A DNA stretch of 64,000 bases from Parabacteroides chinchillae (GCF_900108035.1 NZ_FNVS01000016.1:32704-96703), one strand, 5' to 3'; positions 17,010 to 24,968 are shown, counted from the stretch's first letter. The notes: a model not told the origin generated them from the letters alone. Numbers and translations are program-made.

Positions 17010-17093
17010 GCCCAGATGGCGGAATTGGTAGACGCGCTGGTCTCAAACACCAGTGGATTCACTTCCATGCCGGTTCGATCCCGGCTCTGGGTA
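17010..17093 (+). tRNA. tRNA-Leu (anticodon CAA)
   Basis: An 84-base cloverleaf with a long variable arm. Acceptor GCCCAGA (17010-17016) pairs with TCTGGGT (17086-17092), with discriminator A17093. The anticodon stem CTGGT/ACCAG encloses the loop CTCAAAC, giving anticodon CAA at 17044-17046, which reads UUG leucine. The T loop is GGTTCGATCCC. CCA is not encoded. The 3' end is the insertion target of the mobilizable element, and the gene is restored intact at the left junction. Confidence 0.95.
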
Positions 17094-17094
17094 C
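17081..17094. repeat. Left core attachment repeat (in tRNA-Leu 3' end)
   Basis: CCGGCTCTGGGTAC matches CCGGGTCTGGGTAC at 27731-27744 in 13 of 14 bases and in the same orientation. It covers the T-stem and acceptor end of the tRNA gene, the usual crossover region for tyrosine integrases. Confidence 0.85.
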
Positions 17095-17098
17095 AAAT

Positions 17099-17140
17099 AA
17101 ACCCTGATAATCACCTGATTATCAGGGTTTTCTGCTTTTA
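17099..17140 (+). terminator. Terminator downstream of tRNA-Leu, carried on the element
   Basis: A perfect 14-base stem (AAACCCTGATAATC with its complement) has an ACCT loop and is followed by TCTGCTTTTA. It lies inside the element, just after the left core repeat, and so replaces the native tRNA terminator, which now sits at 27751 beyond the right end. Confidence 0.85.
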
Positions 17141-17146
17141 TAGGGC

Positions 17147-17191
17147 GTACTAAATGTGTACTGAATGACGAATACAAAGAAAAGGTGTACT
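17147..17191. repeat. Left integrase arm-type sites (GTGTACT repeats)
   Basis: The 24-base segment starting GTACTAAATGTGTACT at 17147 matches the segment at 27601-27624 in 22 of 24 bases in direct orientation. It contains two GTACT units, and a third GTGTACT lies at 17185-17191. Their position just inside the core repeat at each end suggests integrase arm-binding sites. Confidence 0.65.
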
Positions 17192-17329
17192 TTAATAGTT
17201 TTCTTCCCCATATCTTTATAATTTCTTAACGCTTATCCTATCTTTTCTTCCTTATTATTGCCGATGTTTTCGGGAAAAGTGAGATTCTTACCTTATATTT
17301 GTAGTAAGAACGTTTAAAGGCACACGATT

Positions 17330-18238
17330 ATGGAAAATCATATAGAAACCAATTTCAGAGAAATACAGAAGATATTAGATAGTTGTATAGCTCATGACTA
17401 TAAAACTAAAGTAGATGCACTATTTTTAAAACGTGAATATTTGACGCAAGCCCAGCTAAAGGATTATTTGCGACAAGAAATTTTCCGTGTGACTGAAAAT
17501 ATTGTAGCCATCCAACAAAAATACCGTGTCGTGCGTAACATTGTATTGGATATGTATATTCCCGATTTTTTGTGGGAAAGCGGTTATTTTGAGGACTTGA
17601 ATTCTGATGAAAGAAAAAAGTATATCGGTTTCCGCTGCTCTGATTTTGATATGGACGCATATTTGCATGAACCGTCCTGTTATGATGGGCGGCTTCCCTA
17701 TTTGTCCATTATCGTTAATCTTATCGTGCTTTCCAAGTATTTGCGCTATCTGCAAGAACAGGAAAGCAATTACTATACAGATGCGGTTGCCATCCAAGAG
17801 CAAGCCTTGCCAAAAGAGAAAGAGGAAAGTGCAGATACTAATCCAACCAAGATTGTGGGCAAAAGCAATCCTTTCAAGTCCACGTTGAAAGCCAATGAAA
17901 TCAAACTTCTGACCGACTGTGTGAATGAAGCAAATATGTTTACTACTACCGTCAGTGCCAAAATACTTACCGATTTTTTCAACTGCAAACTGAATGGGGT
18001 ATTGAAAGTTAATAATACCCGTCTGTTAGCCTATCTTATGATGCAACTTAGCTGTTATAATTACATCGTTTATGAATGGCAGTCTGTCATAGCAAACAAT
18101 AAGCTGATATTGAAGAAGATAAAAGGTGAACCGCTTACACGTACTGACCTGTCGAGTGCGACAGACCAAGCGAAAAACATCTATCCGAAAGGATATGAAA
18201 TCATAGACAAATACATCAAACAACTGCAAAAAGGTTGA
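17330..18238 (+). CDS. Hypothetical protein of the mobilizable element, left end
   Basis: This 302-residue soluble protein is not recognised. The N-terminal half is helical and charged (FREIQKILDSCIAHD, QLKDYLRQEIFRV). A Glu/Lys-rich linker lies near residues 160-175, followed by a second helical domain (NEIKLLTDCVNEANMF, LKVNNTRLLAYLMMQLS) that ends in a basic tail. No signal peptide or membrane segment is seen. It is the first gene after the left end and reads inward. Its position before the HTH and ATPase genes hints at a regulatory or excision-control role like that of RteC, but I see no clear RteC signature. Confidence 0.75.
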   Translation: MENHIETNFREIQKILDSCIAHDYKTKVDALFLKREYLTQAQLKDYLRQEIFRVTENIVAIQQKYRVVRNIVLDMYIPDFLWESGYFEDLNSDERKKYIGFRCSDFDMDAYLHEPSCYDGRLPYLSIIVNLIVLSKYLRYLQEQESNYYTDAVAIQEQALPKEKEESADTNPTKIVGKSNPFKSTLKANEIKLLTDCVNEANMFTTTVSAKILTDFFNCKLNGVLKVNNTRLLAYLMMQLSCYNYIVYEWQSVIANNKLILKKIKGEPLTRTDLSSATDQAKNIYPKGYEIIDKYIKQLQKG

Positions 18239-18362
18239 GCATAGATTGAACGCTCAAACAAAGGTCAATTAGACTTCATTTTCAAGCTCTTAACTTTGCC
18301 CCCGTTAACAAAAAAACGAGGGTGCGCACCTTCATATTGTTTCACCTAAATTCCTAAACAAT

Positions 18363-18650
18363 ATGGAAAGAGATTTAGAGTTAAGAGTTTCCGAACTCGA
18401 AAAAATGTTGTTCCTTTCAAAGAACGTGCTTAGCTTCGATGAAGCGAGCAAGTTTTTGAACCTTTCTAAAAGTTACCTGTACAAGCTGACTTCGGGTAAC
18501 TTGATACCCCATTACAAGCCGCAGGGCAAAATGCTTTATTTTGAGAAAGCGGAATTGGAAGCATGGTTACGTCAGAACCCGGTCAAGACGCAGGCGCAGA
18601 TAGAGCAGGAAGCGCAGAAGTATATCCTTAACCGTCCTCTAAAGAAATAA
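18363..18650 (+). CDS. Helix-turn-helix DNA-binding protein (excisionase-like)
   Basis: This 95-residue protein carries a MerR/excisionase-type winged HTH (HTH_17): VLSFDEASKFLNLSKSYLYK followed by LIPHYKPQGKMLYFEKAELE and a basic C-terminus. Such proteins in Bacteroides mobilizable elements serve as recombination directionality factors or as regulators of the following operon. The stop is 6 bases before the ATPase gene, so they form a unit. A TAACTTTG box at 18291-18298 is a candidate promoter. A short coiled-coil start (LRVSELEKML) may aid dimerisation. Confidence 0.85.
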   Translation: MERDLELRVSELEKMLFLSKNVLSFDEASKFLNLSKSYLYKLTSGNLIPHYKPQGKMLYFEKAELEAWLRQNPVKTQAQIEQEAQKYILNRPLKK

Positions 18651-18655
18651 CGGCT

Positions 18656-19729
18656 ATGGAAAATAGAAAAGCGACAGAAGCCAGGCAGGACATCACCATG
18701 CAGAAAGAGGATTTCGCAGCCCTTTGGAAAACCATTCATCTAAAGGTAACGGACACTTACGAGGTGCCGCCCGAAATACTTTGGGTGAACGGCTCTACCA
18801 TTGGCACGCTGGGTAATTTCAGCGCATCCACGGGTAAAGCCAAGAGCAAAAAGACATTCAACATTTCCGCTATCGTTGCGGCAGCGTTGAAGAATGACGA
18901 GGTACTGAAGTATTCGGCATACCTGCCACCGAACAAGCGGAAAATCCTCTATGTAGATACCGAGCAGAGCAAATACCATTGCTATAAGGTCATGGAGCGT
19001 ATTTTGCGGCTTGCCGGACTGCCTACCGACAAGGACAGGGACGATTTTGTTTTCATCGTGCTAAGGGAGCAGACCCCCGACAAGCGGAAACAGATTATCG
19101 GCTATATGCTTGAAAATATGCCCGATGTGGGGTTACTCATCATTGACGGAATCCGTGACTTGATGTATGACATCAACAGCCCCAGCGAATCGACTGACCT
19201 AATCAACCTCTTGATGCGCTGGTCAAGCGGATATAACCTGCATATCCATACCGTACTGCATTTGAACAAGGGGGATGATAACACAAGGGGACATATCGGT
19301 ACGGAACTGAACAACAAGGCTGAAACCATCCTGCAAATCACGAAAAGCCAGCAGGACGGCAACATAAGCGAGGTAAAGGCGATGCACATACGTGACCGGG
19401 AGTTTGACCCGTTCGCATTCCGTATCAATGACAACGCATTGCCGGAAGCTGTGGACGGTTATGTATTCAAGCAGCCCAGCCAAGACAGGGGCTTTCCACT
19501 GGCAGAACTGACGGAGCAACAACACAGGATAGCTTTGGAAAACGGTTTTGGCAAACAGATTATATATGGTTACGAGAATGTCCTAAAGACCTTGAAACAG
19601 GGTTATGCGAGTATCGGCTACAAGCGTGGACGCAATATCCATGTGGAACTTAACAAGTTTCTTGTGAACAAGCGCATGATTGTGAAAGAGGGCAAGGGCT
19701 ACCGCTATAATCCCGATTTCCATTATTAA
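18656..19729 (+). CDS. RepA-like AAA ATPase of the mobilizable element
   Basis: The 357-residue protein has a RecA/RepA-type ATPase core. The Walker A-like loop GNFSASTGKAKSKKT lies near residue 60, a sensor-like segment KILYVDTEQSKYH follows, and Walker B is VGLLIIDGIRDLMYD near residue 165. The C-terminus looks like a winged helix (GYASIGYKRGRNIHVELNKF). Such proteins are taken to be hexameric helicases for plasmid-like replication of the excised circle, working with the primase encoded next. It follows the HTH gene by 6 bases, with a 161-base spacer before the primase. Confidence 0.85.
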   Translation: MENRKATEARQDITMQKEDFAALWKTIHLKVTDTYEVPPEILWVNGSTIGTLGNFSASTGKAKSKKTFNISAIVAAALKNDEVLKYSAYLPPNKRKILYVDTEQSKYHCYKVMERILRLAGLPTDKDRDDFVFIVLREQTPDKRKQIIGYMLENMPDVGLLIIDGIRDLMYDINSPSESTDLINLLMRWSSGYNLHIHTVLHLNKGDDNTRGHIGTELNNKAETILQITKSQQDGNISEVKAMHIRDREFDPFAFRINDNALPEAVDGYVFKQPSQDRGFPLAELTEQQHRIALENGFGKQIIYGYENVLKTLKQGYASIGYKRGRNIHVELNKFLVNKRMIVKEGKGYRYNPDFHY

Positions 19730-19740
19730 AAGTCAGTTTG

Positions 19741-19839
19741 GTTTAGTCCGGGTGTATATATAAGAGGAACGGACTTACTATTTCCCTGTATCGGAACAGG
19801 CAGGTTTAGTATGGTACGGATATATATAACGGACTAAAC
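19741..19839. repeat. Inverted repeat region before the primase gene, possible origin or operator
   Basis: GTTTAGTCCG (19741-19750) has a perfect inverted copy CGGACTAAAC at 19830-19839. Between them lie two TATATATA tracts and a further GTTTAGT. TTTAGTCCG recurs at 20852-20860 after the primase gene. Placement between the ATPase and primase genes would suit a replication origin or operator. Function is inferred. Confidence 0.5.
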
Positions 19840-19890
19840 AGGACTGGCGCACTTTTCAACTATTTTTTAATCCCAAAAAAAGAAAATGTT

Positions 19891-20856
19891 ATGAATATCG
19901 AAGATGTGAAACAAATACCCATCGCAGACTATCTGCACAGTTTAGGCTACTCTCCTGTCAAGCAGCAGGGCAACGGCTTATGGTACAAATCACCGTTAAG
20001 GGAAGAATACGAACCGTCTTTCAAGGTGAACACTGACCGCAACCTTTGGTATGACTTTGGTGCAGGCAAGGGCGGCAACATCATTGCACTGGCAAAGGAA
20101 CTCTATTGCTCCGACAGCCTGCCATACCTTTTAAACCGGATAGCGGAACAGACACCGCACGTCCGCCCGGTCAGTTTTTCTTTTCCCCAGCGTAGGACAG
20201 AACCGAGTTTCCAACATTTGGAAGTCCGTGACTTGACCCATCCGGCATTGCTCCGTTACTTGCAGGGACGGGGTATCAATATCGAACTGGCAAAAAGAGA
20301 ATGTAAGGAACTCCATTTTACCAATAACGGCAGACCGTTCTTTGCTATCGGTTTCCCGAACATGGCAGGAGGTTACGAGGTTCGCAATTCCTTTTTCAAA
20401 GGCTGCATCGCCCCGAAAGACATCACCCATATACGGCAGCAGGGAGAGCCGAGAGAGAAGTGTTTGGTATTCGAGGGTTTTATGGACTATCTTTCTTTCC
20501 TCACGCTCCGGATGAAGAACTGTCCGACCATGCCCGACCTTGACAGGCAGGATTATGTCATACTCAACTCTACTGTCAATGTGCCGAAAGCTATTGACGT
20601 GCTGTACCCGTATGAACGCATCCACTGTATGCTTGACAATGACAAGGCAGGATATGAAGCGACACGGGCTATCGAATTGGAATACTCCTACCGTGTGCGT
20701 GACTTCTCGGACAATTATAGGGGTTATTCGGACTTGAACGATTACCTGTGCGGCAGGAAGCAGGAACAGAAGAACAGTACCAGCCAAGCGCAGGCGATAA
20801 AGCAGGAAACCGGACAACGTGCCGCCCCAAGACAGAAAAGGGGCAGGGGCATTTAG
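19891..20856 (+). CDS. Toprim-domain DNA primase of the mobilizable element
   Basis: The 321-residue protein has a CHC2-primase-like N-terminus (IPIADYLHSLGYSPVKQ, NLWYDFGAGKGGNIIALAKE) but without the zinc-binding Cys/His set. A Toprim fold follows, with the acidic motifs CLVFEGFMDYLSF near residue 195 and MLDNDKAGYEATRAIE near residue 250. Toprim primases of this kind synthesise primers for the lagging or complementary strand of transferred or excised DNA. The C-terminal 30 residues are a basic, Gln-rich tail. It follows the RepA-like ATPase and precedes the candidate oriT. Confidence 0.87.
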   Translation: MNIEDVKQIPIADYLHSLGYSPVKQQGNGLWYKSPLREEYEPSFKVNTDRNLWYDFGAGKGGNIIALAKELYCSDSLPYLLNRIAEQTPHVRPVSFSFPQRRTEPSFQHLEVRDLTHPALLRYLQGRGINIELAKRECKELHFTNNGRPFFAIGFPNMAGGYEVRNSFFKGCIAPKDITHIRQQGEPREKCLVFEGFMDYLSFLTLRMKNCPTMPDLDRQDYVILNSTVNVPKAIDVLYPYERIHCMLDNDKAGYEATRAIELEYSYRVRDFSDNYRGYSDLNDYLCGRKQEQKNSTSQAQAIKQETGQRAAPRQKRGRGI

Positions 20857-20895
20857 TCCGGCAGGATTACCAGCGGCAGGCGGTTTAATTTGGAG

Positions 20896-20949
20896 AGCAA
20901 GGTTATGTTTCGGTAAACCGAAACTACCTTGCTTTGCTTGACAGCAAAG
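20896..20949. other. Candidate oriT: nested and overlapping hairpins before mobC
   Basis: The outer stem AGCAAGGT/ACCTTGCT (20896-20903, 20926-20933) encloses the inner stem GTTTCGGT/ACCGAAAC (20907-20914, 20917-20924). An alternative hairpin CTTTGCT/AGCAAAG (20932-20938, 20943-20949) overlaps it. This strongly structured block in the 147-base spacer directly upstream of mobC and the relaxase is where an oriT is expected. The nick site cannot be placed. A transcriptional attenuator is the other reading. Confidence 0.55.
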
Positions 20950-21003
20950 AAAATTTCTCCCGTTGGTCGCAATTTTTAAGATATCATTTAAATGTAAAAA
21001 CCT

Positions 21004-21387
21004 ATGACGAATATAAAGGATAAGCCGGGGGGACGTCCGGCAAAGAAACGGATAGAGAAGCAGCAACGGGTAGTCAGCACGAAGCTGACCGAGTTGCAGT
21101 ATTACGCCATCAGGAAGCGAGCCGGGGAAGCCGGGTTGCGTGTCAGTGAGTATGTACGGCAAGCGGTTGTTTCGGCAGAGGTCATACCCCGGCTGAACAG
21201 GCAGGATGCGGACACCATCCGCAAACTGGCAGGGGAAGCCAACAACATCAACCAGTTGGCGCACCGGGCGAATGCCGGAGGTTTCGCACTGGTGGCGGTG
21301 GAACTGGTGAAACTCAAAAACAGGATTGTCGAAATTATAAACCAGTTGTCGGATGATTGGAAAAATAAAAAAGGGAAGCGGGTTTAA
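21004..21387 (+). CDS. mobC: MobC-family mobilization accessory protein
   Basis: The 127-residue basic protein helps the relaxase open and bind oriT. The N-terminus is Lys/Arg-rich (GRPAKKRIEKQQRV). A ribbon-helix-helix-like segment follows (VVSTKLTELQYYAIRKRAGEAGLRVSEYVRQAVV when read across residues 20-55, broken here by a space in family alignments). The MobC signature is ANNINQLAHRANAGG near residue 85. The gene overlaps the relaxase start by 35 bases, the tight coupling usual for this pair, and lies directly downstream of the candidate oriT. Confidence 0.9.
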   Translation: MTNIKDKPGGRPAKKRIEKQQRVVSTKLTELQYYAIRKRAGEAGLRVSEYVRQAVVSAEVIPRLNRQDADTIRKLAGEANNINQLAHRANAGGFALVAVELVKLKNRIVEIINQLSDDWKNKKGKRV

Positions 21388-22279
21388 GGGCTGCGTGAAC
21401 TATGTACTGGGCAAGGAACAGGCGGCTTTGCTCCATGCGGACGGGGTACTGACAGAAAGCCGGGGAGATATAATCCGCAGCTTCTGTATGCAGACCGGGA
21501 TGAATCCCGACTTGAAAAAGCCGGTCGGACATATTGCGCTAAGCTATTCGGCAGTGGATGCGCCCAAATTGACAGACGAGAAGATGATACAGCTTGCGCA
21601 GGAATATATGCGTGAGATGAAAATCACCGATACGCAGTATATCATCGTGCGCCATCAAGACCGGGAGCATCCGCACGTGCATATCGTGTTCAACCGTATA
21701 GACAACAACGGCAAGACCATTTCGGACAAAAACGATATGTACCGCAACGAGCAGGTATGCAAGAAGCTGAAAGCCAAGCACGGGCTTTATTTCGCTGGTG
21801 GGAAAGAACAGGTGAAGCAGCACCGCTTGAAAGAGCCGGACAAATCGAAATACGAGATTTACAACGCTGTAAAGAATGAAATCGAGAAGTCCAAGAACTG
21901 GCAGCAGTTACAGGAGCGGTTAGCGGAAAAGGGTATTACTGTCCAGTTCAAGTACAAGGGACAGACAAACGAGATACAAGGCGTTTCCTTTTCCAAAGGC
22001 GAATACACGTTCAAGGGTTCGGAGATAGACCGCAATTTCAGTTTTTCCAAACTGGATAAACGTTTTGGGGATGTAGGGCAGACGACAGTCGGAAGCAATA
22101 AGCAGACGGTTACTGCACCTGTTCAGAAATCAGTATCAGCACCCGACAAAGCGGATAATTCTTTTATAACAGGTTTTGGCGGTCTGTTTTCCGGTTTGTC
22201 AGCCCCGGCTGATGAAATGCCCGATGATTCCTTTTTGAGAAAGAAGAAGAAAAAAAAGAAAAAACAACTAAAGTTATAA
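21353..22279 (+). CDS. mobB: Relaxase (MobP-type mobilization nuclease)
   Basis: The relaxase nicks oriT, stays covalently bound to the 5' end through a tyrosine, and pilots the strand into the recipient. The 308-residue protein has the N-terminal GSGFKGCVNYVLGK motif typical of Bacteroidetes relaxases, with Tyr near residue 17. The metal-binding three-His motif HQDREHPHVHIVFNRI lies at residues 101-116. The C-terminal part is a basic linker that ends in a run of Lys residues encoded by long A tracts. It overlaps mobC upstream and is followed after 4 bases by a membrane-anchored coiled-coil protein. Confidence 0.92.
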   Translation: MIGKIKKGSGFKGCVNYVLGKEQAALLHADGVLTESRGDIIRSFCMQTGMNPDLKKPVGHIALSYSAVDAPKLTDEKMIQLAQEYMREMKITDTQYIIVRHQDREHPHVHIVFNRIDNNGKTISDKNDMYRNEQVCKKLKAKHGLYFAGGKEQVKQHRLKEPDKSKYEIYNAVKNEIEKSKNWQQLQERLAEKGITVQFKYKGQTNEIQGVSFSKGEYTFKGSEIDRNFSFSKLDKRFGDVGQTTVGSNKQTVTAPVQKSVSAPDKADNSFITGFGGLFSGLSAPADEMPDDSFLRKKKKKKKKQLKL

Positions 22280-22283
22280 GCGT

Positions 22284-23003
22284 ATGGAGGAAAATTTGAT
22301 TTTAGAGGGGCTTCTCTCAATGGTCACAGAACTGAAAGAGAAGCAGGAAGCACAGGTAACGCCAGCCAGTCGGGAGGAAACTCTCGAAAGACTGAACGCA
22401 ATCGAACAGGCATTGTCGGAACTGCACAGTAACCCGGCTATTCCCGAAAAGGATTTGCAGGCTATCCGAAGCCAGCTTGACGAGATAAGGAACAGGATGC
22501 AGGGTCAGCAGAAACATATCGAGGACACCAAGAAAATAGTATTGGAAACCTACCGTTGTTTCAAGGTAATGATTGATGCTTTGGGCTCTTGCAAGACGGA
22601 TAAAGAGGAAGCTGCGCCCTTACCGCTCTATCAACGGATTTACAACAAGGTCGCTTCTTGGATTCGTCCGGGATTGTTTCTTTTTTCGGCAGTGCTGGTT
22701 ATCTGTTCCGCTTCCATATTCTTGAATGTCCGTTTGGCTGAACGTATGCAGCAGTTGCAGGACAACGATATGAAATACCGCTATTTGCTGATGCAAGGAC
22801 AGGCAGACGGAGAAACTTTTGATATGCTGGAAAACAAGTTCAAATGGCAACGGGATAACGGCTTTATCCGAAGTTTGACCGATTCCGTGATGGATTTTGA
22901 ATACCGCAGCCAAAAGCAGGCGGAAGCACTGGAACGTGCAAGGCTGTTGAACGAGCAAGCCGAACAGCTAAAGGAGGAAGCCGATAAGTTGGGCAAGCCA
23001 TAA
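22284..23003 (+). CDS. Coiled-coil membrane protein of the mobilization operon
   Basis: The 239-residue protein is not assigned to a named family. Residues 1-95 are strongly helical with heptad-like Leu/Ile spacing (ETLERLNAIEQALSELH, DLQAIRSQLDEIRNRM). A single transmembrane helix lies at about residues 132-153 (GLFLFSAVLVICSASIF), and the C-terminus forms a second coiled coil rich in Glu, Gln and Lys. It begins 4 bases after the relaxase, so it is the last gene of the mobilization operon. It may link the relaxosome to the membrane or to the helper's coupling protein. That role is inferred from position. Confidence 0.75.
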   Translation: MEENLILEGLLSMVTELKEKQEAQVTPASREETLERLNAIEQALSELHSNPAIPEKDLQAIRSQLDEIRNRMQGQQKHIEDTKKIVLETYRCFKVMIDALGSCKTDKEEAAPLPLYQRIYNKVASWIRPGLFLFSAVLVICSASIFLNVRLAERMQQLQDNDMKYRYLLMQGQADGETFDMLENKFKWQRDNGFIRSLTDSVMDFEYRSQKQAEALERARLLNEQAEQLKEEADKLGKP

Positions 23004-23009
23004 ACGGGG

Positions 23010-23049
23010 AAAGCCGGGACGGATGAAGCACATTCACCATTCCGGCTTT
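23010..23049 (+). terminator. Probable terminator of the mobilization operon
   Basis: AAAGCCGG (23010-23017) pairs with CCGGCTTT (23042-23049). The 24-base loop has partial inner pairing and a T-rich stretch follows. It starts 6 bases after the last mobilization gene. Confidence 0.55.
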
Positions 23050-23123
23050 TCAGATTCACTTCTTTTTCTTTCTGTGTATTGCAGGTTTTTGATACTTACT
23101 TTGAATGATAAAAACTAATTGCA

Positions 23124-23996
23124 TTAGTTTAGCATAATAATAACTATTGAACCAACAACCATCACTATTGCACCTAACAGTTTCTTTTTAATATTCTGTT
23201 CTTTGAATATCTTATACCCTAAGATAATACTTACTATAGTGGATAATTGGAATAAGGCTAAGGCGTAACCTACATTCATATGTGAGAAAACATAATTAGT
23301 AGTATATTGCATCGTTCCAATACATAAAACCAACAAACCGTACATTGGTAAATGGCTATACTTTATCTTCTTCAATTCTTTTGGAAAATGAACTTTGAAA
23401 CAGAATAAGAGTACAAAAGAAAAAAATGCTCCGAACCAACACCAAAAGAAAAAAGAAATCGTAGTGGAGGAATAAAGAATCACCTTTTTTATAAATATGG
23501 CTTCGATAGCTGTCAATATCATTGCCCAAATGCGGTATTGTATCTCTTTATTTCTCAGTAAAGCCCAAGAAAAATGTTCTTCCATAGTATCCAGTACAAA
23601 GTAACTACCATAAATAATGAGAACAATGCCGATAATTCCCCAAATGTTAGGAATTTCATGCAAAAAGATAATACCTATCAAGATACCCACTACTGATTTG
23701 TAGGAATTGATAGGTCCTAAGATGGACAAATCTCCCCCTTGCAAGGCTTTTACTAAAAGCCCATTGCCTACTGCACCAAATATTCCGGCTACGGCTCCAT
23801 AATACCAACTATAGTTGGAAACTTGTTTCCAATCCAACTGCCATGCCGGGATAATGCAAAAAATACTTAAGATGAAAAAAGTCAGAAAATTGACCAATAA
23901 CGGATGATTTTGTTTTTCAGTCAGTTTCTTTTGAAACACGTTTCCTATCGGATTGGATAGGATGCGTAAAAGGAGTGAAAGAGTTGTTGCAAACAT
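23124..23996 (-). CDS. EamA/DMT-superfamily transporter (element cargo)
   Basis: The 290-residue protein consists of ten hydrophobic helices in two five-helix EamA repeats. The first repeat carries NGLLVKALQGGDLSILGPIN and the second NVGYALALFQLSTIVSIILG. It is an inner-membrane drug/metabolite-type permease, and the substrate cannot be predicted. Codon use is A+T-rich compared with the mobilization genes, suggesting separate acquisition. It is divergent from a DeoR-type regulator, with matched inverted operator-like repeats in the 222-base spacer, so the pair probably forms a self-contained sugar- or metabolite-responsive cargo module. Confidence 0.9.
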   Translation of the reverse strand: MFATTLSLLLRILSNPIGNVFQKKLTEKQNHPLLVNFLTFFILSIFCIIPAWQLDWKQVSNYSWYYGAVAGIFGAVGNGLLVKALQGGDLSILGPINSYKSVVGILIGIIFLHEIPNIWGIIGIVLIIYGSYFVLDTMEEHFSWALLRNKEIQYRIWAMILTAIEAIFIKKVILYSSTTISFFFWCWFGAFFSFVLLFCFKVHFPKELKKIKYSHLPMYGLLVLCIGTMQYTTNYVFSHMNVGYALALFQLSTIVSIILGYKIFKEQNIKKKLLGAIVMVVGSIVIIMLN

Positions 23997-24109
23997 TGTT
24001 CTTATATTAATATTGTTTAACTGTTTTTTTCTAAGAAACCAGCAAATGGAGAATTAGAATGAATGCGGTTTTTCTGCCAGTTCTTTGTATTTTATCCTCA
24101 AGAACATAC

Positions 24110-24204
24110 AATGTTGCATAAATCCGCATTTTATATTTAAAAACATCACAAAATACTGATTTTTTTGTTTGAAGATAAGTATATTTGCGGAAATATGCAA
24201 CATT
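24110..24204. promoter_or_regulatory. Divergent promoter region with long inverted operator-like repeats
   Basis: The 18-base half-sites AATGTTGCATAAATCCGC (24110-24127) and GCGGAAATATGCAACATT (24187-24204) are inverted copies with two mismatches, 59 bases apart. A TATATTTG -7 box (24180-24187) for the regulator gene touches the right site. DeoR-family repressors often bind spaced repeats and loop DNA, so this is a likely operator for both the regulator and the divergent transporter. Confidence 0.65.
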
Positions 24205-24218
24205 AACGATGCAGGATT

Positions 24219-24968
24219 ATGCTGAAAGAAGAAAGACATAGGTATATAATTGACCGAATAAACAAGGATAACCGAATCTTTGTTACCGATTTGAGTGCAG
24301 AATTAAATATTTCTGATGATACATTGAGAAGAGACTTGGTAGAGTTGGAAAATCAGGGATTACTTACCAAAGTACATGGAGGTGCAATCGCCAAATCTGG
24401 CATTTCCATACAGTTTTCGGAAAGGTTAAATACAGCCACTCTCATCAAACAAGAAATGGCGGCTAAATTAGTTCCTCTATTCAAAGAAGGAGATGTGATA
24501 TTGATAGACGGAGGTACATCTAATTTAGAAGTTGTGCGACAATTGCCTAAAGACAAGAAGTTTACGATATATACAAATTCTTTACCCATTGCTAACGAAC
24601 TCTCCAGCTATCCGAATGTCGATTTAATTCTTTTAGGGGGTAGGGTGTTTTCTCCCTCACAAGTGACAGTTGGTGTGTCGGTCTTTCAAATGATACAGTC
24701 TGTTTATCCTGATTGGGTTGTCATAGGGGTAAGTGATATTCATCCACAGAAAGGTTTGACCACAGCAGATAGGGAAGAAGCCGTTATAAAACGTTGCATG
24801 ATAAAACAAGGTGGCAAGCGAGTTGTCCTTGTGTCGGGTGAAAAACTAAATACAGCACGGAATTACCCCTTTGCTTCTTTGGCTGAAATAGATTATATCG
24901 TTACGGAGAATTGCAAGGTGGATTATATCAAACAAAATTGGACTTCTTATACATATCAAGTTCTATAA
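24219..24968 (+). CDS. DeoR/GlpR-family transcriptional regulator (element cargo)
   Basis: The 249-residue regulator starts with a typical DeoR HTH (RHRYIIDRINKDNRIFVTDL, then AELNISDDTLRRDLVELENQ, then the wing GLLTKVHGGAI). The C-terminal domain is a DeoR sugar-phosphate sensor with the phosphate-binding LIDGGTSNLEVVRQL loop and VIGVSDIHPQKGLTTADREE. Such proteins are repressors released by phosphorylated sugars. It is divergent from the EamA permease and is flanked by the inverted repeats at 24110-24204, which supports local control of the permease and itself. A strong terminator follows at 25041-25077. Confidence 0.93.
   Translation: MLKEERHRYIIDRINKDNRIFVTDLSAELNISDDTLRRDLVELENQGLLTKVHGGAIAKSGISIQFSERLNTATLIKQEMAAKLVPLFKEGDVILIDGGTSNLEVVRQLPKDKKFTIYTNSLPIANELSSYPNVDLILLGGRVFSPSQVTVGVSVFQMIQSVYPDWVVIGVSDIHPQKGLTTADREEAVIKRCMIKQGGKRVVLVSGEKLNTARNYPFASLAEIDYIVTENCKVDYIKQNWTSYTYQVL

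Noticed and set aside
16935..17153. Open frame of 72 codons across the tRNA-Leu gene
   Set aside because: It is created by the tRNA and its terminator. The tRNA gene, with promoter, explains the sequence.
17330..18238. RteC-type excision regulator
   Set aside because: Position suggests it, but no clear sequence pattern was seen, so the gene is listed as hypothetical.
20131..21264. Long minus-strand frame (377 codons) opposite the primase and mobC
   Set aside because: It is antisense to two clear genes and the oriT-like spacer, and shows no family-like motif. It arises from the G+C-rich composition of this part of the element.
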